From: Ramazzottius varieornatus
Lineage: Eukaryota; Tardigrada; Eutardigrada; Parachela; Ramazzottiidae
Length of the DNA: 64,000 nt
Reading direction: 5' to 3'
Assembly (NCBI GenBank): GCA_001949185.1
Contig: BDGG01000004.1
Location: 1,544,278-1,608,277 of the forward strand
Below the pieces are notes generated by a model that saw only the letters and a list, made by a program, of their open reading frames with translations, was not told the origin of the DNA and did no database searches. Below are positions 43,266 through 56,538 of this stretch, in pieces. A program made the translations under genes and the position numbers. How positions within the stretch are numbered: position 1 is the stretch's first letter; the number at the start of each line of letters is the position of its first letter.

Positions 43266-43843
43266 TGTGGAACCTGAAATAGCTAGCCGACTAGTTACGA
43301 TTCGTTTACCTCTGGCTGGAAGTCGAAAGATCTGACCAGAAAGCGATACCAACTCTGCAAAACGTTAACGTACCGTCTAGACTCTGGTACCGTATATATG
43401 TACGTGTATAATTCGTTGATAAATGGTAATGCAGAAGAAAAACAAACTCGAGTTTGCGATCACCAAACTGGAAGCATAAATAGCTTTGGCCTTCTCAATC
43501 ACCCAGTCAATCGACGATGAGCATGTCTCACTCAGAGTTACTCCAGTGACTTCAAATACGAATATACGATCTTCATTCCTTTGACATTTGACTCATTTCT
43601 CTCGAAGATATGCTTTGATCTCTTGACGCCGGATAATAAACAAACGCAGGATTTGCTTCATTCATTCTATCTCGTGAAATCTGACGGCCTTAGGTATCGT
43701 GCATCGTTCAGAGTCGAGGCGGACCGCCCAGGAGAAGGGCAACTATTCCAAGGTATCGTATGCTGTCATCCATTTCCGTCTCACACGCTTTCTTCCCGCT
43801 AGGTCAGCCTAGAAAGGTGTTTGACTGGATTTTCTGTTCGCAG
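43266..43843. promoter_or_regulatory. Putative bidirectional promoter, RNF113A / SNRPE
   Basis: 578 bases between divergent starts of two spliceosomal genes. A likely SNRPE 5' UTR intron could run from the donor-like AAG|GTATCG near 43752 to the AG at 43843, directly before the ATG. Promoter function is inferred from layout. Confidence 0.5.
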
Positions 43844-44140
43844 ATGGCGTTCAAAGGTGGCAACAAGGTACAGAAGGTGATGGTGCAGCCCATCAACCTG
43901 ATTTTCCGTTATCTCCAGGAGAAAGCACGAGTGCAAGTTTGGCTGTACGAGAACACCAAGATGAGGATCGAAGGAGTCATCATCGGATTTGACGAATACA
44001 TGAACCTCGTTCTGGATCAGGCTGAAGAATTTTACGTGAAGACGAAGACAAGAAGGCCGATCGGGAAAATCCTTCTCAAAGGAGACAACATCACACTCAT
44101 CCATGGGATGCAAAAGGGAGAGAAAGCTGCTGTCGGTTGA
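43844..44140 (+). CDS. SNRPE: Small nuclear ribonucleoprotein E (Sm E)
   Basis: Core Sm ring subunit of spliceosomal U1, U2, U4 and U5 snRNPs. It is a single exon of 98 residues (human 92). Sm1 motif ([31 protein letters not shown], read in two parts) and Sm2 motif ([15 protein letters not shown]) are intact. The C-terminus carries about 8 extra residues ([10 protein letters not shown]). It has no intron within the coding part. The ATG follows TTTTCTGTTCGCAG with no spacing, so either a 5' UTR intron or a trans-splice site ends exactly at the start codon. Confidence 0.96.
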   Translation: MAFKGGNKVQKVMVQPINLIFRYLQEKARVQVWLYENTKMRIEGVIIGFDEYMNLVLDQAEEFYVKTKTRRPIGKILLKGDNITLIHGMQKGEKAAVG

Positions 44141-44862
44141 TTGTTGATTGGTTGAGCGCGATACAGACCGCCATTGTGCACTGTCCGCTGGTTGCTATAT
44201 CTGCAGTTTTACTGATGGTCGGTCCCGAAAGATTCGCACCGCACATTCTCTGTTTGCGTTAACTTTTTTATTGTTACTAGATCCGTATAACAAGCTACCT
44301 ATCCGAATGCTCCGAATCAACCGTCAAGCAATTCGGGACCTGAGTATCAGGTATATTTCGGTCGAAATGTTGCCTTAGAATGATCTTGGGGTAGAATTTC
44401 CATCTTGTCCTCGCCTATTACTCTGTACGTATTCCTTCTGATGACAGAATCTTTTACTTGGACAATAAAGTGGAAAACGAGTTTTTTTTGCGTCGACACA
44501 AGGGGAGTAGAAGGCTAAAGAATGACTTCAGCTACTCCATCGTTCGTGATGACTGCATCATCGTCTGCATGACAAGCCCGACAGACTCGGACAAAGGTTC
44601 TGCATCAAGATTCGGAAGAGTCTTCGCTTTCGTAAGGTGGCCCGAGAGACCGATTCTGTTGGTCAAATCAGTCATCGTGTGGGTCCTTTCCGGTTGACTA
44701 ATCGAGGACAATGTTGACCGAGCACCAGGAACCAGTCGAATGGATTCGCTCAGTGCGAAAGGGCGAATAACTAATCCGTAGTACTAGCCCCGAGCAAAGG
44801 TCCCATGGATAGCCACCGGTGTGGATCTGACGAGCTTGAGAGGTTTGAATTTTGGTAAAACT

Positions 44863-44894
44863 GTAAGTCGGTAAGTCGGTAAGTCGGTAAGTCG
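44863..44894. repeat. Tandem 8-base repeat, four copies
   Basis: GTAAGTCG is repeated four times exactly. Each unit contains a GTAAGT splice-donor consensus on the plus strand. Confidence 0.9.
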
Positions 44895-45529
44895 ATATTG
44901 AATATTGGTGATGACAAATGTTTTTCTTCCGCGTTAGTTTTGCATGGACTGAGATCGAACCTCGTGGACTTTTTACGCTTCGAATGCGTCGAATGCGCTT
45001 TGGACTACGAGGTAGAGAACATAATTCGGGCATAGCAATTTTCGCATCATAATCGACGCATATCTTTTGTGAACTCTTGTTGCATGTAATCACGTGCTTA
45101 TTGTTTCCAGAGGTAGACCAGTCTCTCTTCTCAGGGTCCAAAAAGGGTTGGAAACGATGAAAGGTTGTAGGTCAGGAGAATCTGCCGTGAGGGAGAGGCG
45201 GGTCTGATCAACGTAAAAAAACCTGAAGTTGTATCAACAAGTGCACGACGAGAAATTGATGAAGTATTGAGTATAAAGCTTAAACTTTTTGCATTGCCCA
45301 AATTATGGTGTGAAAATCGCTATGCCCGAATTACGTCCTGTACGTCGTACTCTTTTGTGAACGACAATGCATTCTTTTGCAGCTTCTATCAACACAATCG
45401 ACCCAGTATGCATGGAGCAAGGAATGTGGGTTCGCCGAAGGGCATGAAGCGAAGGATTCGACGCTTGCGTAGGATGCACTACAAACGACTGCTCTGTGAT
45501 ATATGGTAAGTGCGAACCGCTGTGTAGTA

Positions 45530-46096
45530 CTAAACACCAGGTGTCCTGACGTCGTAAAGTTTGGCGATGAGTGTGTGGTTGTGCTGAAGTGACGCTCTGT
45601 ACGATGCGGGGGTTGAGGATGATGCTTTAGAATAATTTTGATGATTACGCTCGTTAAGTACCGCTTCAGGCTTCGTTTTTTGACTTTCATTGTGGCTTCT
45701 TTGGGTAATATCAGGCAAGTTGGGTGGAAAGATTAGGGGAGTTCCAGCATCTTTCACGTTCACGTCCGAAAATGAAAATAGTACGATAGCGAACCCGGAT
45801 ACTTCCAAGGTCTGCCAGCCGAGGTTCTGATAGAAGGAGTTGAGTTTATCTGATATGCTTTCGTGGAAACGCAGTGTTTTTGTGAGGGTGAAATGACTCG
45901 TATCATTGTGCTGTGAAGTTTCATCGAGAACTGCCGCAGATATGGGCGTCAAGTGCTTGTACCACCGTCCACTGTAGACACGCTTATCTTTTATGCCCGC
46001 CGGGTTGATTACCCAAACACTTGAGTTCTCGACGGTATGCGCGAGCAATGTGGCCGACTGCAGTGTGCGCAATTTGAACGAGCAAAAATTTGACAT
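45530..46096 (-). CDS. Unrecognised ORF, 188 codons
   Basis: I do not recognise the product. It starts at a true ATG (MSNFCSFKLRTLQSATLLAH) and stops at 45530 without an intron. Composition is globular: mixed hydrophobic and polar, aromatic residues spread through (VYSGRWYKHLTPIS, NSFYQNLGWQTLEVSGFAIV), then a polar tail rich in H, N, S and Q (SHNESQKTKPEAVLNERNHQ). No signal peptide or membrane segment is obvious. It is the longest uninterrupted frame in a 12 kb stretch lacking other genes. It may be a lineage-specific gene, a domesticated fragment or chance; protein-level support would be needed to decide. Confidence 0.35.
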   Translation of the reverse strand: MSNFCSFKLRTLQSATLLAHTVENSSVWVINPAGIKDKRVYSGRWYKHLTPISAAVLDETSQHNDTSHFTLTKTLRFHESISDKLNSFYQNLGWQTLEVSGFAIVLFSFSDVNVKDAGTPLIFPPNLPDITQRSHNESQKTKPEAVLNERNHQNYSKASSSTPASYRASLQHNHTLIAKLYDVRTPGV

Positions 46097-46970
46097 CTTT
46101 TGATATTGTATTGTGGTGGCCGTGATTTGAGCTCAAGGTGCATTTGGATGGAGAAATACTTTGACGCCGCGTTGTACAGTAATTTAGTCTGATCGTTTGG
46201 CCGTGCGTATGAATAATGTTACTTTACCAACTTTAGAAGAGCGGCGTGAAGCGGCTTATTAATCGAAGCACGCGGATCTATTGTCATATCTCGGTCTGAT
46301 GCCCAAGAATGAAACTTCTTGCCATCATTCTTTGTCTTGTTTGATTTTTGTTGAAACTTCGAGCGTCGAAATTGCCAGCTCGTGATCCGTGGAGCGTATA
46401 CGACTACGATTGCCTGTGTTTGGAATATTGTCTGAGTAGATTCGTGAACAAATGGAGGACTATCGAAATGGAAATCCGACGTTCAGTGAAATAGCGCTTA
46501 GGGTGGTACCCGGTGGGAAGCCATATTACACGGAGGATGATATGCTCAAGGTGGGCGAACTGTACTACAATGTTTGATTTTTGTCATCTTTGATTAAACT
46601 CTATAAATTGGGTGGGAAGTCTGATAGGAATGCATGTCACTGCTTTCTTGCTTCCTCACGGGGCGAATAATCGACGATCCATTACGCTGCATGTTGATGA
46701 AGAGGTGAATTCTTTTGGTAAAGTTCTTCGTTGTGTGGGGGAAGGAGGAGTCAGGACTTCCCTGTTGGCATTTCCTTGTTATCTCCAGGTTTTCCAAACA
46801 GCAGTGCCGAAGTTGTAGCGCTAGCATAGATGCGATGTTTGTTGATGAACCAGGTGGCTTGTTTGTCCACTTTCAAAGTCATTTCCGCTACGAATGGTTG
46901 TGGGGTGCGCGCGTACGGGATCGGAGCACCCTGTAGCCCTTTAGTTCCAAAGGGTAGTCTGATCGATTAT

Positions 46971-47000
46971 CGCTACGAGAAGGGTCGCTACGAGAAGGGA
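46971..47000. repeat. Tandem duplication of a 15-base unit
   Basis: CGCTACGAGAAGGGT at 46971-46985 is followed directly by a second copy differing in the last base. Confidence 0.8.
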
Positions 47001-50000
47001 CCTCGGTCGCTTGAGCTGTTCGGTGTGAACTGCTTTTTTGTCATGACCAATCAATATTAAGTTGCGGGTTGTTATATAGCGGAAGTGCTTGTCAGAGGTA
47101 GATTATTTGTGACCGGCATTGACATTGCCAAAACCTCTGGTGTGTGTACATGTGGTACATAGCAATTTCAGTTCATCTGGAAGCTAAAATTGATCCATCT
47201 TTTTAGGATGAAGGTACTACTGTACCTTCTTCAGTAGTCGTGGTATGACGAAGTCCATGAAATTCCGCCGACGATCAGCTGAAACGAACTCTTATTGTGC
47301 GTGTATGCTGTACCTGTTATAGTTTTGGGAGGAATGCTACTGGAACTGACATTTTGTCCGGTGGCTCTTCCTTTTCATGACATGTGTCGGAACTCGAAAG
47401 CAAAGAGAACTCATCTCTAGCCAGAGGCTGATGATCGGAATTAGTCAGACACTATACTCAATAGAAAACTTGCTGCTTACCTGTCTGCACAGTATGACAG
47501 GTTGACGGCTAATAGCGGCAGATGTCGGATCTTTTATCCAGTAAGCATTGAAATCATATGACAAGCATCATTGGAGGCGTCAGATGCGCTTGTATATTAT
47601 TTTTGTTTTCTCACACCGACCAATGACTCGTAAATGTCTTTACAAATCATGCCGTTTAGCGCTTGTTTTCCGACACCAGATTCATAACTTCCGTGTCGTC
47701 ACGTCACCAAAGCTTTTCCGTAGGCTTCCCATAAGGCTTGAGGTACCCAAAAGCTTGCTGGACGTCAGTATGGTCCATTCATGTATTCCCACTATGTTAA
47801 TGACAGTGAGATACCACGCTTATGTTAGAGACCAAGAAAAAAGATCACAGGGAGAAATCGTCTGTTTTTGATTTCATTCGAGGGCGTACTCTTTGTACGC
47901 CGGTACCACAGTGGCGCCACGGCAGAGATGAGCATACGTTGAGTGTCCAATACGTACGAGGGCCTTTATACAACCCCACTGCTTCATGTCGACTCTTTCA
48001 TGGTCTTGCTTTCGGTGTCTATCAACAGATGGACACTGGTCAGATAAGGCGCTGTCTGCAGTAGTATAATGGCTACTTTCGCTGTGCTCGTTTCATGCCG
48101 TTGGATTGGCCATATTGGTCTGTGCCAGTTCGTTAACAGGGCTTGTTGTTTTGCGACCTGTTCAGTACACTGTCATTCCGGATCTCACGGGCCTTGTCGG
48201 TCCTGCATTCAACAGGAATCTCTGTGTCCTAGTGTAGACTGGCTGGGGAACTACCTGTTAGAAGTTTTGAGTATCTGTTGGTGTAAACTTTTCTGGCTAG
48301 AGACAGGGTGAGTTGTTCTCAGATTTCTGCCGAGCTCCAGCGACAGATCTTGTGTATCCTGACGGTAAAGCATCAGTTTTATCAACCAGTGGAATTTTTC
48401 TCGAACCTTCGGAGGAACTGAAAGCCTGTCTTCCCGTTCTTCGGGACACCTGTAAGTCAAGTTCGATACTAAATATGTCTGCGCTTGGGTGTGCTCCGCA
48501 GGACATCAGGAACCCAAGCTGGTCATGTACTTTCAGTCATCTCTTTAGTGTGTGCTGGGATATGGGGAAGAGGTCTAGACTCCAGAGATCCTTCGGCATC
48601 GATTAGCCCACTGGGACTGGTCCTCATGCTAGACCACTCGGTTGCATTATGAGCGTTCAGACGTGAATTAGAATTTGATACTCTTGTGGCATTTGTTTAA
48701 TTAGCTGTATTATCAGAAGCTACAACGACGGCCAGACACTCTTCGTCCAGAGTCCGTCACTCTGAAAATTGGATACTCTCGTAGTGCTCTGTTTGACCTT
48801 TTATTAGGAATATCGCCATATAATAGCATTGAGCGTGACCGCACATAGTATTGGTCTTTGAGGACAGATTTCACGCTATCAATCTTCCACCACTGTAAAG
48901 AATAGGAAATGAGCAGCTTATGATGGCGGTGATGCGTGTCCAGACGTTTGACCAGTAATTAATGCAGAAACTATCGAAGGGAGGCAGTGAGGCGGATCGG
49001 GCCATGCAAGTTAAATTGCACGCCGTTGTTTCCATCCCAGTGGACGAATACAATGCCGGTGTTGCTCTTTAGATCTGGGGTAGGAAATCATAAATGCATA
49101 TGGAGTGCTTGTGGAGCATAAGTCAACAAGGTGCGTATTGTTCTCCATTGTCGCATTCCGAAATGCAAATTTGAAAATGTTATCTGTGGTATCAGTTGTT
49201 TAGGGACTATTCTTTTTTTCGACACAGTTGCGTTGCATGGATTACTGTACTCCAATATTGGAAACGGGGTGAAGGTCGAAGTGGTTTGTGTGGCATCGAT
49301 TGAAACACAATATTAAGCTTACTGACTACACACGTGCCTCCGTGGAATTACAGACAAGTACAGCTGGCAAAGTGGCGTTTTGTTCTCAGAAAGGGTCCAC
49401 TTAGACTCCTCGTATTGCATACTTCTAGCATGAATCGATTCTATTTTACTTTATCGAATAAGGATTACGTGACCTGTGTTTGCTCTCTTCGTAAAGACTG
49501 GAACAGGCGTATCTGGACAAGCTAGGCTTTGCGACCCAGAACTGGAGTAAGTTATTAGGCCTATAGGTATCCTGCTGTGTTGCCGCCCGAATATGGAAGT
49601 CCGGGCGATCGAAAGTGTTTACACGGGTTCGATGGGTTCGTGAACCCACATGGCTCCCGCAGTTTTCTCGGTACTCGGATCTCTAAGGGTTATACCCTTG
49701 TGGACCCATAGTTCTGTAGTACTTGTGCTCAAGTTGCTCATGCGCCGAAGTGGCATTTTCATATGGAATTTTTATGTGCTGGCTGACACAGCTGGTGGTA
49801 CGTCTGGTCGAGGCACGGAGTCTGTTGGAGATCTCGTAAATTTGGAGCGGGCTTTTTTAATGTGGGGTTGACGTGCTTGATAAGGCGTGCGCTGGTGTTT
49901 TATCACCTTGAAACTGAAGCTGGGCACTTTGAGCGGCTTGTGTAACCAGCGCGGAGAGAACACTTCAGACAAAATCCATAATCAGAAGCCAAGTATGAAG

Positions 50001-53000
50001 CGAGATGGAACCCGCTGGCAAGGATTAGTGAATATTGCTGAGCCAGAGAGATAATTTCGCGCAAAGTTTCTGATCGTCACTGTTACACCATAATGTGTTT
50101 TCTAGTGGTGATGATGAGCTGGTGAATGCTTATTGAGAGTCTCATTTCTGCGCTTGCCAAAAAGTGCAGCTTTGCCAATACTTCTGATTTTTTTCTGCGC
50201 AGCTGAATGTATACTTCAAGATCTAATAGAGTAAATAAGCCATGTATGTCGTATTGAATTTAATCAAATTTGACAGGTACTAGTTTTGCTGCATGGAAGA
50301 TTTGACGTGTGCGGTGCTTGTCAATATCACTGGTGCCAGCGTGGCCACATCCCTGTTTCGAGTTTGTCCGGAGTGTGAATGAGGACGCTGGGTATCCGTC
50401 ATCCCAACAAGCTCCTCTTGAAACTTTTGTCACGCTTTGGCGCTTCATCCATCGTCTTGGCAGCGCGATGAGAGATACATTAGTGCGGGAATCTACCATG
50501 TACTTCACTTTGCCCTTGTCTCCTACTTTGCAGCTGTACATGTGCTGAATGTAATCGGGAATCTCTGGATGTATGGCATCCTTACGCCTAATCCTGTGCA
50601 TTAACAGCCCCTTCATTAACTAGCCTTCAAAATCGTCCCGTCTGTCCATCCGCCCTTGTTCTAGCAGTAGCGTCCGTCTTGGTCCAAGGGAAAGGCGTCT
50701 GGCTATACTTGAAAGACTTTATCCAGTTAGATGTCGGCCTGCAGGGGACGCAAACACATCCGGTCATTTATACACCGGACCCAGCCCTGATTACCATGCA
50801 AATGTAGTGCGATTTGGGCTTGATCCCTCGGTATAATCAGTAGCCAGTGCACTGGCCAGGAAGTGGAGGACCAAACGAGAAGCATCACCGTCTTTGGCCT
50901 GCGGGATGTCTGATAAGACGACGATGCGTTATTCCAGCATGATGCGGTTTGGGGTGTATCTCTGTTGTATCCTATCGTGTTAATCACTTCTTTAGTAATG
51001 CTGAATTGATGATTTATCACCTAAGAAGTGTTTTCAAGTTGCTTTCTGAAAGAGATTCAGTTTATTCAGTCATATGTAGCTTTGAGGAACCTGATTCACT
51101 TGCTTGATGGCTGGAGCCACCTGCTGCGTGAAACCTCGTGTCCAGAGGATGGGATTGCATCTACGCTTGTCATTTGACAATTGGGCGTAGTGGCGGTGTG
51201 ACGGATTCGTTTGTGTCGGAAGAAATGTCATTGATGTTATGGAAGTACGAGCAGAATAACCAGAATTTGAAAAAGGTAGGTCTAAGTGTGCGAAGTTGAT
51301 TGTTACAAGACTGGATTGTTTTCTGACGCACTTATGGTATGACATAACTGCGACACAGAGCAGAACAAAGTTATTTATACTACACTGTGACTGCGAGAAC
51401 CCGCGTCTTGTGTGGTTCGCGAACCACTGATCTCTGTTCCCGACTTGGTTTGGCCTACAGTAGGGACTTGAGGCATACGCGATAAGGTTCAGTCACATTG
51501 GAGAGGAGTGGAGGAAGTGAAGGGAAATGCAGAAATTAGGGCGATCTGCAATTAGTGGAGTAGTGAAACGTGAAACATGCTTGATGAATGTTTGATAATG
51601 AGATATTATTGATGGTGACTAAATTAGAGGATGTGGCAGGGAAGATAGAAGTCTCATGATGCAATATCTCGCAAAAGGATATTAGCCACTTTGAATCTGG
51701 TCATGAATAAGTCTGGAGAGCGGCCAGAGTGCCGATAATTATGTGTGTTTGTGACAGATTCAGCCGAATCTCATTTTCTCATTTCTACTTTTCCGCCGCC
51801 AGGAAGATCTAGCTCACGTGCACTGAAGTCAAACGGATCCTCCAGTGGTACATCCGACCATAAACTTCTTAAAAGAGGTTTTTTCAAACTCCGTCACCAA
51901 ATCCATGAGATTTTTTGGGCGAGTCTGTGTGACGACGCCGCCTGGCGGCGACCTAAGCTTTCGTATTCGCAATCGTAATGGCGGTGGGCGACTTGTGGCT
52001 ACGTTGTGGCTGGATATTGTGTTGTGCCGGAAAGCTACTTAAATTTCCGTTTACCATGGAGTTTAATCAGTCTTGCTTCTTGAGAATTATACTAATCCTC
52101 GATTGATTAAAAGTGACATACGACAATGCAACTTCTGTGGACTTTGTCGAAGCCTCAAGAGAACAGTAAACCAACCAGCTAGACAGTCGAGTCTCGTGAA
52201 GAAATGCGTAGCTGGGATCTGTATCCAACGTGTATGGGATCATGTCAAACTCTCAGTACACGTCCCTTGGCTACTTTGACTTCTGCCTTGTACGATTCCA
52301 CGAAGGACATCAACCCCAAAACAGCCGTTCTCGACATTTGATTAGCATACTAATTTTGCGGTCGATTGTCAACAGGATATCTTGTCCCTTGCATACAGAT
52401 GTGATGATCTTTCGCGTTGTTTCACAAGGCCTTGAAATGGCGAAGCGTTTACAGACGTCAGACTTCGCTGATGAAGGTTTTTTGAGTGCGAGCTCTTCCC
52501 TGTTGATGAATAGGAACGTAATGATGTGCCCCGCTGTAATAACTTTGGTTACACAAACTTGAACAAACAAATTGCTTTTGTGTGTGCTTTTTAAAGCATA
52601 AGATTTATGCGGGTGGATAGAAGAGATTTATGAATACCGTGAATAGACAGTTTCTTTGCCTGATGGAATTTTCACTGGTCTAAGCTACTCGTAAAAAACT
52701 GCTCTGTTTATCGGTTTGACCCACTTTTTCGACGAGTTGAGATCGACTGAACATGCGTATCGTCGACGGAGATTGACTAGACAGACAGTAGGGACATATG
52801 TTGGGAAGCGAAAATAATCGGCAAAAAATCTGTCGATAATTGCCTCTTTGGAATATCGAATACAAACAAGGCGGCATCCACGGAGAACGATGGGCGCAAG
52901 GATTATAGTCTTGATCGACCTTACGCGTAGGAAACCTTCAGCGAGTCTCTTCCCTTTGCTATCAAACGCTGACCGGCAGGTAGACGTTTACCCCCGGCAA

Positions 53001-53216
53001 TGTTTGCATGGTTTTTTGGTAGAACCACTCATAAAAGAGGTGAAGAACGCCGAAATATCGGTCCGAGTGGGAACCGAGTTCTTCGCAGAGCGAGGAACCA
53101 CAATGAGCGTTGCCGTAACCGCAGAGCAAGCTCTGCTGTAATGCGTTTTGAACTTCGCGAATTATGTCGTGATAAGTATGTGCTGTGTGCGTCATCGTAC
53201 CCGTAAACTCTACGCG

Positions 53217-53240
53217 CTTGCTTGTTTGTTTGTTTGCTTG
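53217..53240. repeat. TTTG/CTTG-type microsatellite
   Basis: Short GTTT/GCTT tetranucleotide run in the gene-poor region. Confidence 0.75.
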
Positions 53241-55739
53241 TTGGTTCTAGAGCGTGGTTCTTCATCCATCTTTCGGGTCTGATCGTTAAAAGTTATGTTA
53301 GGCCGAGAATATTGGAAACTAATGAGGCGGAAACCGTTATGAACTTACCGCAGTGACCGAGCTGATTAGTTGAAAATTATGTCAAGCCATTTTTTACAGA
53401 GCTTTCATGTTGTACCAGCGCTCAGAGTCGTGTAGGCAACTGCTTTAGATTATATTCGCACCGGTAACAAATATTATGTTTTCCTAATCGGTTCTCTCCC
53501 TGAACTGCCCACTGTCCGCATTAATCCTCGAATGACCATTAGATCGAGCCATAAGGAATATCAGAACGGATATGGTGAGCTCGTGCAAAAATATGTGATG
53601 ATTGATATTTCCCGCTGATGTCTTCTGGTGATGTCCAACAGCGCGGGACTGATGAAAACATGTATCATGACTTGTACCGTAAAATATCCTTGACTTCAGG
53701 CTTTACAGATATCAAACGACCACAGACAGAATGGAGGTTTATGGTTATCTCTTATTTGCGACTCGTAGGAGCATTTACACTTCTTCGCCATGATATCTTC
53801 GCCCTCCGCCGATCCGCCTACGGAACATCTTTCCAATCTTTCAGTCGCGTTTCTTACTACGGACCGTAACTTTTTTATCGCATATTACGATACGTAAAGT
53901 TGAGCTTGAGTGAATATACGGAATACCGCCCAGTGTGATCTTCGAATTATATTAATGCGATCACAGGTGCATAGGCTTGCATCCGACACCTTTTGTTGGG
54001 CGTTATTGATACAATCATAACGCCGCCATTTACCTCCACAGCCTTTGTGATCTCAGTTGCTCTTGTGATATCCGATCACAATGCATTCTGCTTCGTTCTG
54101 AATATCCTTTCTGTTGTCCGGTATTGACTTTCATTGAGGCACAGAGTGTACTGTTATATCCGCCGATGTGAAGTTATGCAAAGTGGAATGTCTTCCCCTT
54201 CGATAAGAACACGCCTGTTGATCAGTTTATAACCTACTGTTATCACAACAGGCTTGACTTTCTGGCTTCGCTAACCGCTGTTTGGCATTTCTGAACGGAA
54301 TGGCCGTTCCTTTGGAATCATTACAGCCCACCGGAAGTGAGGTGCTCGACGATTGCTGCCTTAGTCTATCCACTTACATCAAGGTAACCAGCGTCGGGAC
54401 AATGTTTTCCCACCCGAATGTGTGATGTTCTGAAGACGATGGATGCAAGTTGACGTCCATGTGCTTGTTCACTTTACGACTGGACATGATAGGATGATTA
54501 ATCGGCGCAACAGGATCTGTGTATTACAAAGTTATTGATCATGATCTAAAGCAGCTATTCTTCGCCGCAAAATATCTTTGACTGTTTGAACCTTATGCAC
54601 ACAGTTCCTTTTGAACCAAAGGAAGGGGAGGTGCTCAAAGATTTTCCACTAAGACCTGCAGTGCCATATTTAGTACACGGGTTACCGGCATTCGTGACCC
54701 ACACTTTCACCAGCTGAAGGTGTCATGGTCCGCCCTTTATACCGATTCTGTACATATTGTCCCGTCCAATTTTCAAACTGAAGCTCGATGAAAATAATAA
54801 GAGAGATCCCGGAGCAGATGCGGTTGTCCAGCGATGGAGTGCTGATTACAACCTAGGCTATGGTGTACGTACTGTGAAGTTCCTGTCAAATGCGGAGTTG
54901 AGATTGTACTCGCAGCTGACGGCAATAAGGAGGCTAACTACCCCAACTTTGCATTACTTCCCTTTTTCTCCATGCAGCCGGAACAGGAAACCGCTTAGTG
55001 GTCATCCAGACAAATAAGGCTTCCGTTGCTCGATGCTCATCATAGCCGCACAGTTTGTTTAATAAGTGGCATGAATTGAAGATATGAAGGCGTGCTAAAT
55101 AGCCGCACATGGGACTGACCCCATGCCGATATGTTTAACTTTGTTCCCCTCTTTGGATCACGTCATTAGAGGTTAGGCGCCATCCTCCAGTTTGTATGGG
55201 TACTTCGTTGGCGAGTATGTGCGGCAATTTTCTATGATTCCGAGTAGAGTTTAGTCGAGGTCTCTAATCAAAGTGAATGTTGTTGTTTGTCGGAAAAACG
55301 TAAATTGGTGGGATGGAGATGTTGACTAGAGAAGCTGTGGAGGACACTTGAACCGGTCTATTTGTGGAAGGGAAGGAGGATCAGGGTTCATGGATGATTA
55401 TTATCAGAGATTCATATTGCGCATGATCTGTGGCGGCAGAAGGGGCTCAAATGGCCTGATTTATGCATCTAGCTAGCCAAAGTCTGCTCTCATGAGCCAT
55501 CGGCCCGTCCATCGTTAGCAGGACTATTTGTCTCGCTTCCTACTCTCGTGGGCCCTCCCCAAATTGCCATGCTGCATAAATATGTGCTGAACTTGATTTT
55601 ACAATTGTCAACAAGTCTTTTTGAACCCTTGATCGAGATTACCAGACAGACAACACGCACCGACAACCGACACTGCTACAGATAGATGGACATTCCATTT
55701 TAGTCATCAATAATAACTTTATGCTTTCATTAATTTCCT

Positions 55740-55766
55740 TGTCTGTCTGTCTGCCTGCCTGCCTTC
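55740..55766. repeat. GTCT/GCCT tetranucleotide microsatellite
   Basis: Three GTCT units pass into three GCCT units; a compound microsatellite. Confidence 0.85.
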
Positions 55767-56538
55767 ACTTCGCACTTTTTCGGCACTTCAAGCTGTTTAC
55801 CGGAATCCTCTGAACTTGAGCCTTGATCGAGAATTTTTGGGGCATGTTGCTCCTTTTCGGCGCTCTTGTCTGATGTCCTCTGTGGGATTCTTGAGCGGAC
55901 TTCCTGGTGGTCGAGGTAACCCAACTAGGAACCCGACAGGAGCCTCCACTGTCGGACATGAAACCGCTTTGGGACTTCGCTTTCACTTGGCCTCTGTGTG
56001 CAAGATCGAATTGTCTCTGAATATTCGCACGCGATTCCACAACGTAGAATGGTGTTCCAAGTTTCTTCCAGGTATGGGACAATTTGTAATGCGTGTTTGT
56101 CCTCCGGATAGATGTGTCATGTGATGAGCTTGGTCGTGATTCAGGTCGGGAGAGCTGTTAGCAGCTTCCTGTGAGGCGTGTAGTTTGTACGTAATCGGTA
56201 TCTTGGGAAAGTGGCTACAGCCTGTCCCTGCATGTTGGGGCGCGTGATGAAGGAATTTTATGGACAAGTGATAGTTGAGACAGTATGGGACACAGGCCGA
56301 TACGCAATATGATCCCATCCCGCGCAATGTTGACCAGCGTGATATTGCCCCGCAGACCTATATTTGGTCACCAGCCCGCTAGACGGATTTCAATGGGATC
56401 CTTTCTTGTAGCACATGTCGTTAAACTTTGAGCATTGATGCCCACTGGCTAACCTCACAATAAGAATTACTCATGTGAGGTCTTTGGAAATCTTGAACTG
56501 TACTCAGCAATCATCAACTTGGTTGTTATTTCTCGTAG

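Larger units (their letters stand above)
44141..56538. other. 12.4 kb gene-poor region upstream of the NAV exons
   Basis: No conserved domain was recognised on either strand. The longest ORFs are 45530-46096 (minus, listed), 44698-45141 (minus) and 50260-50616 (minus); the last two look like chance. No transposase or reverse transcriptase signature was seen. A candidate plus-strand exon with good borders lies at 45383-45505. It is probably the regulatory and first-intron territory of the NAV gene. Confidence 0.5.

Noticed and set aside
44698-45141. 147-codon minus-strand ORF
   Set aside because: Part of it is just the 8-base tandem repeat read through, and no domain is visible.
49615-49660. 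GGGTTCG hairpin resembling a tRNA arm
   Set aside because: Only a short self-complementary stem; no cloverleaf.
50260-50616. 118-codon minus-strand ORF in the desert
   Set aside because: Length expected by chance in this much sequence; no domain seen.
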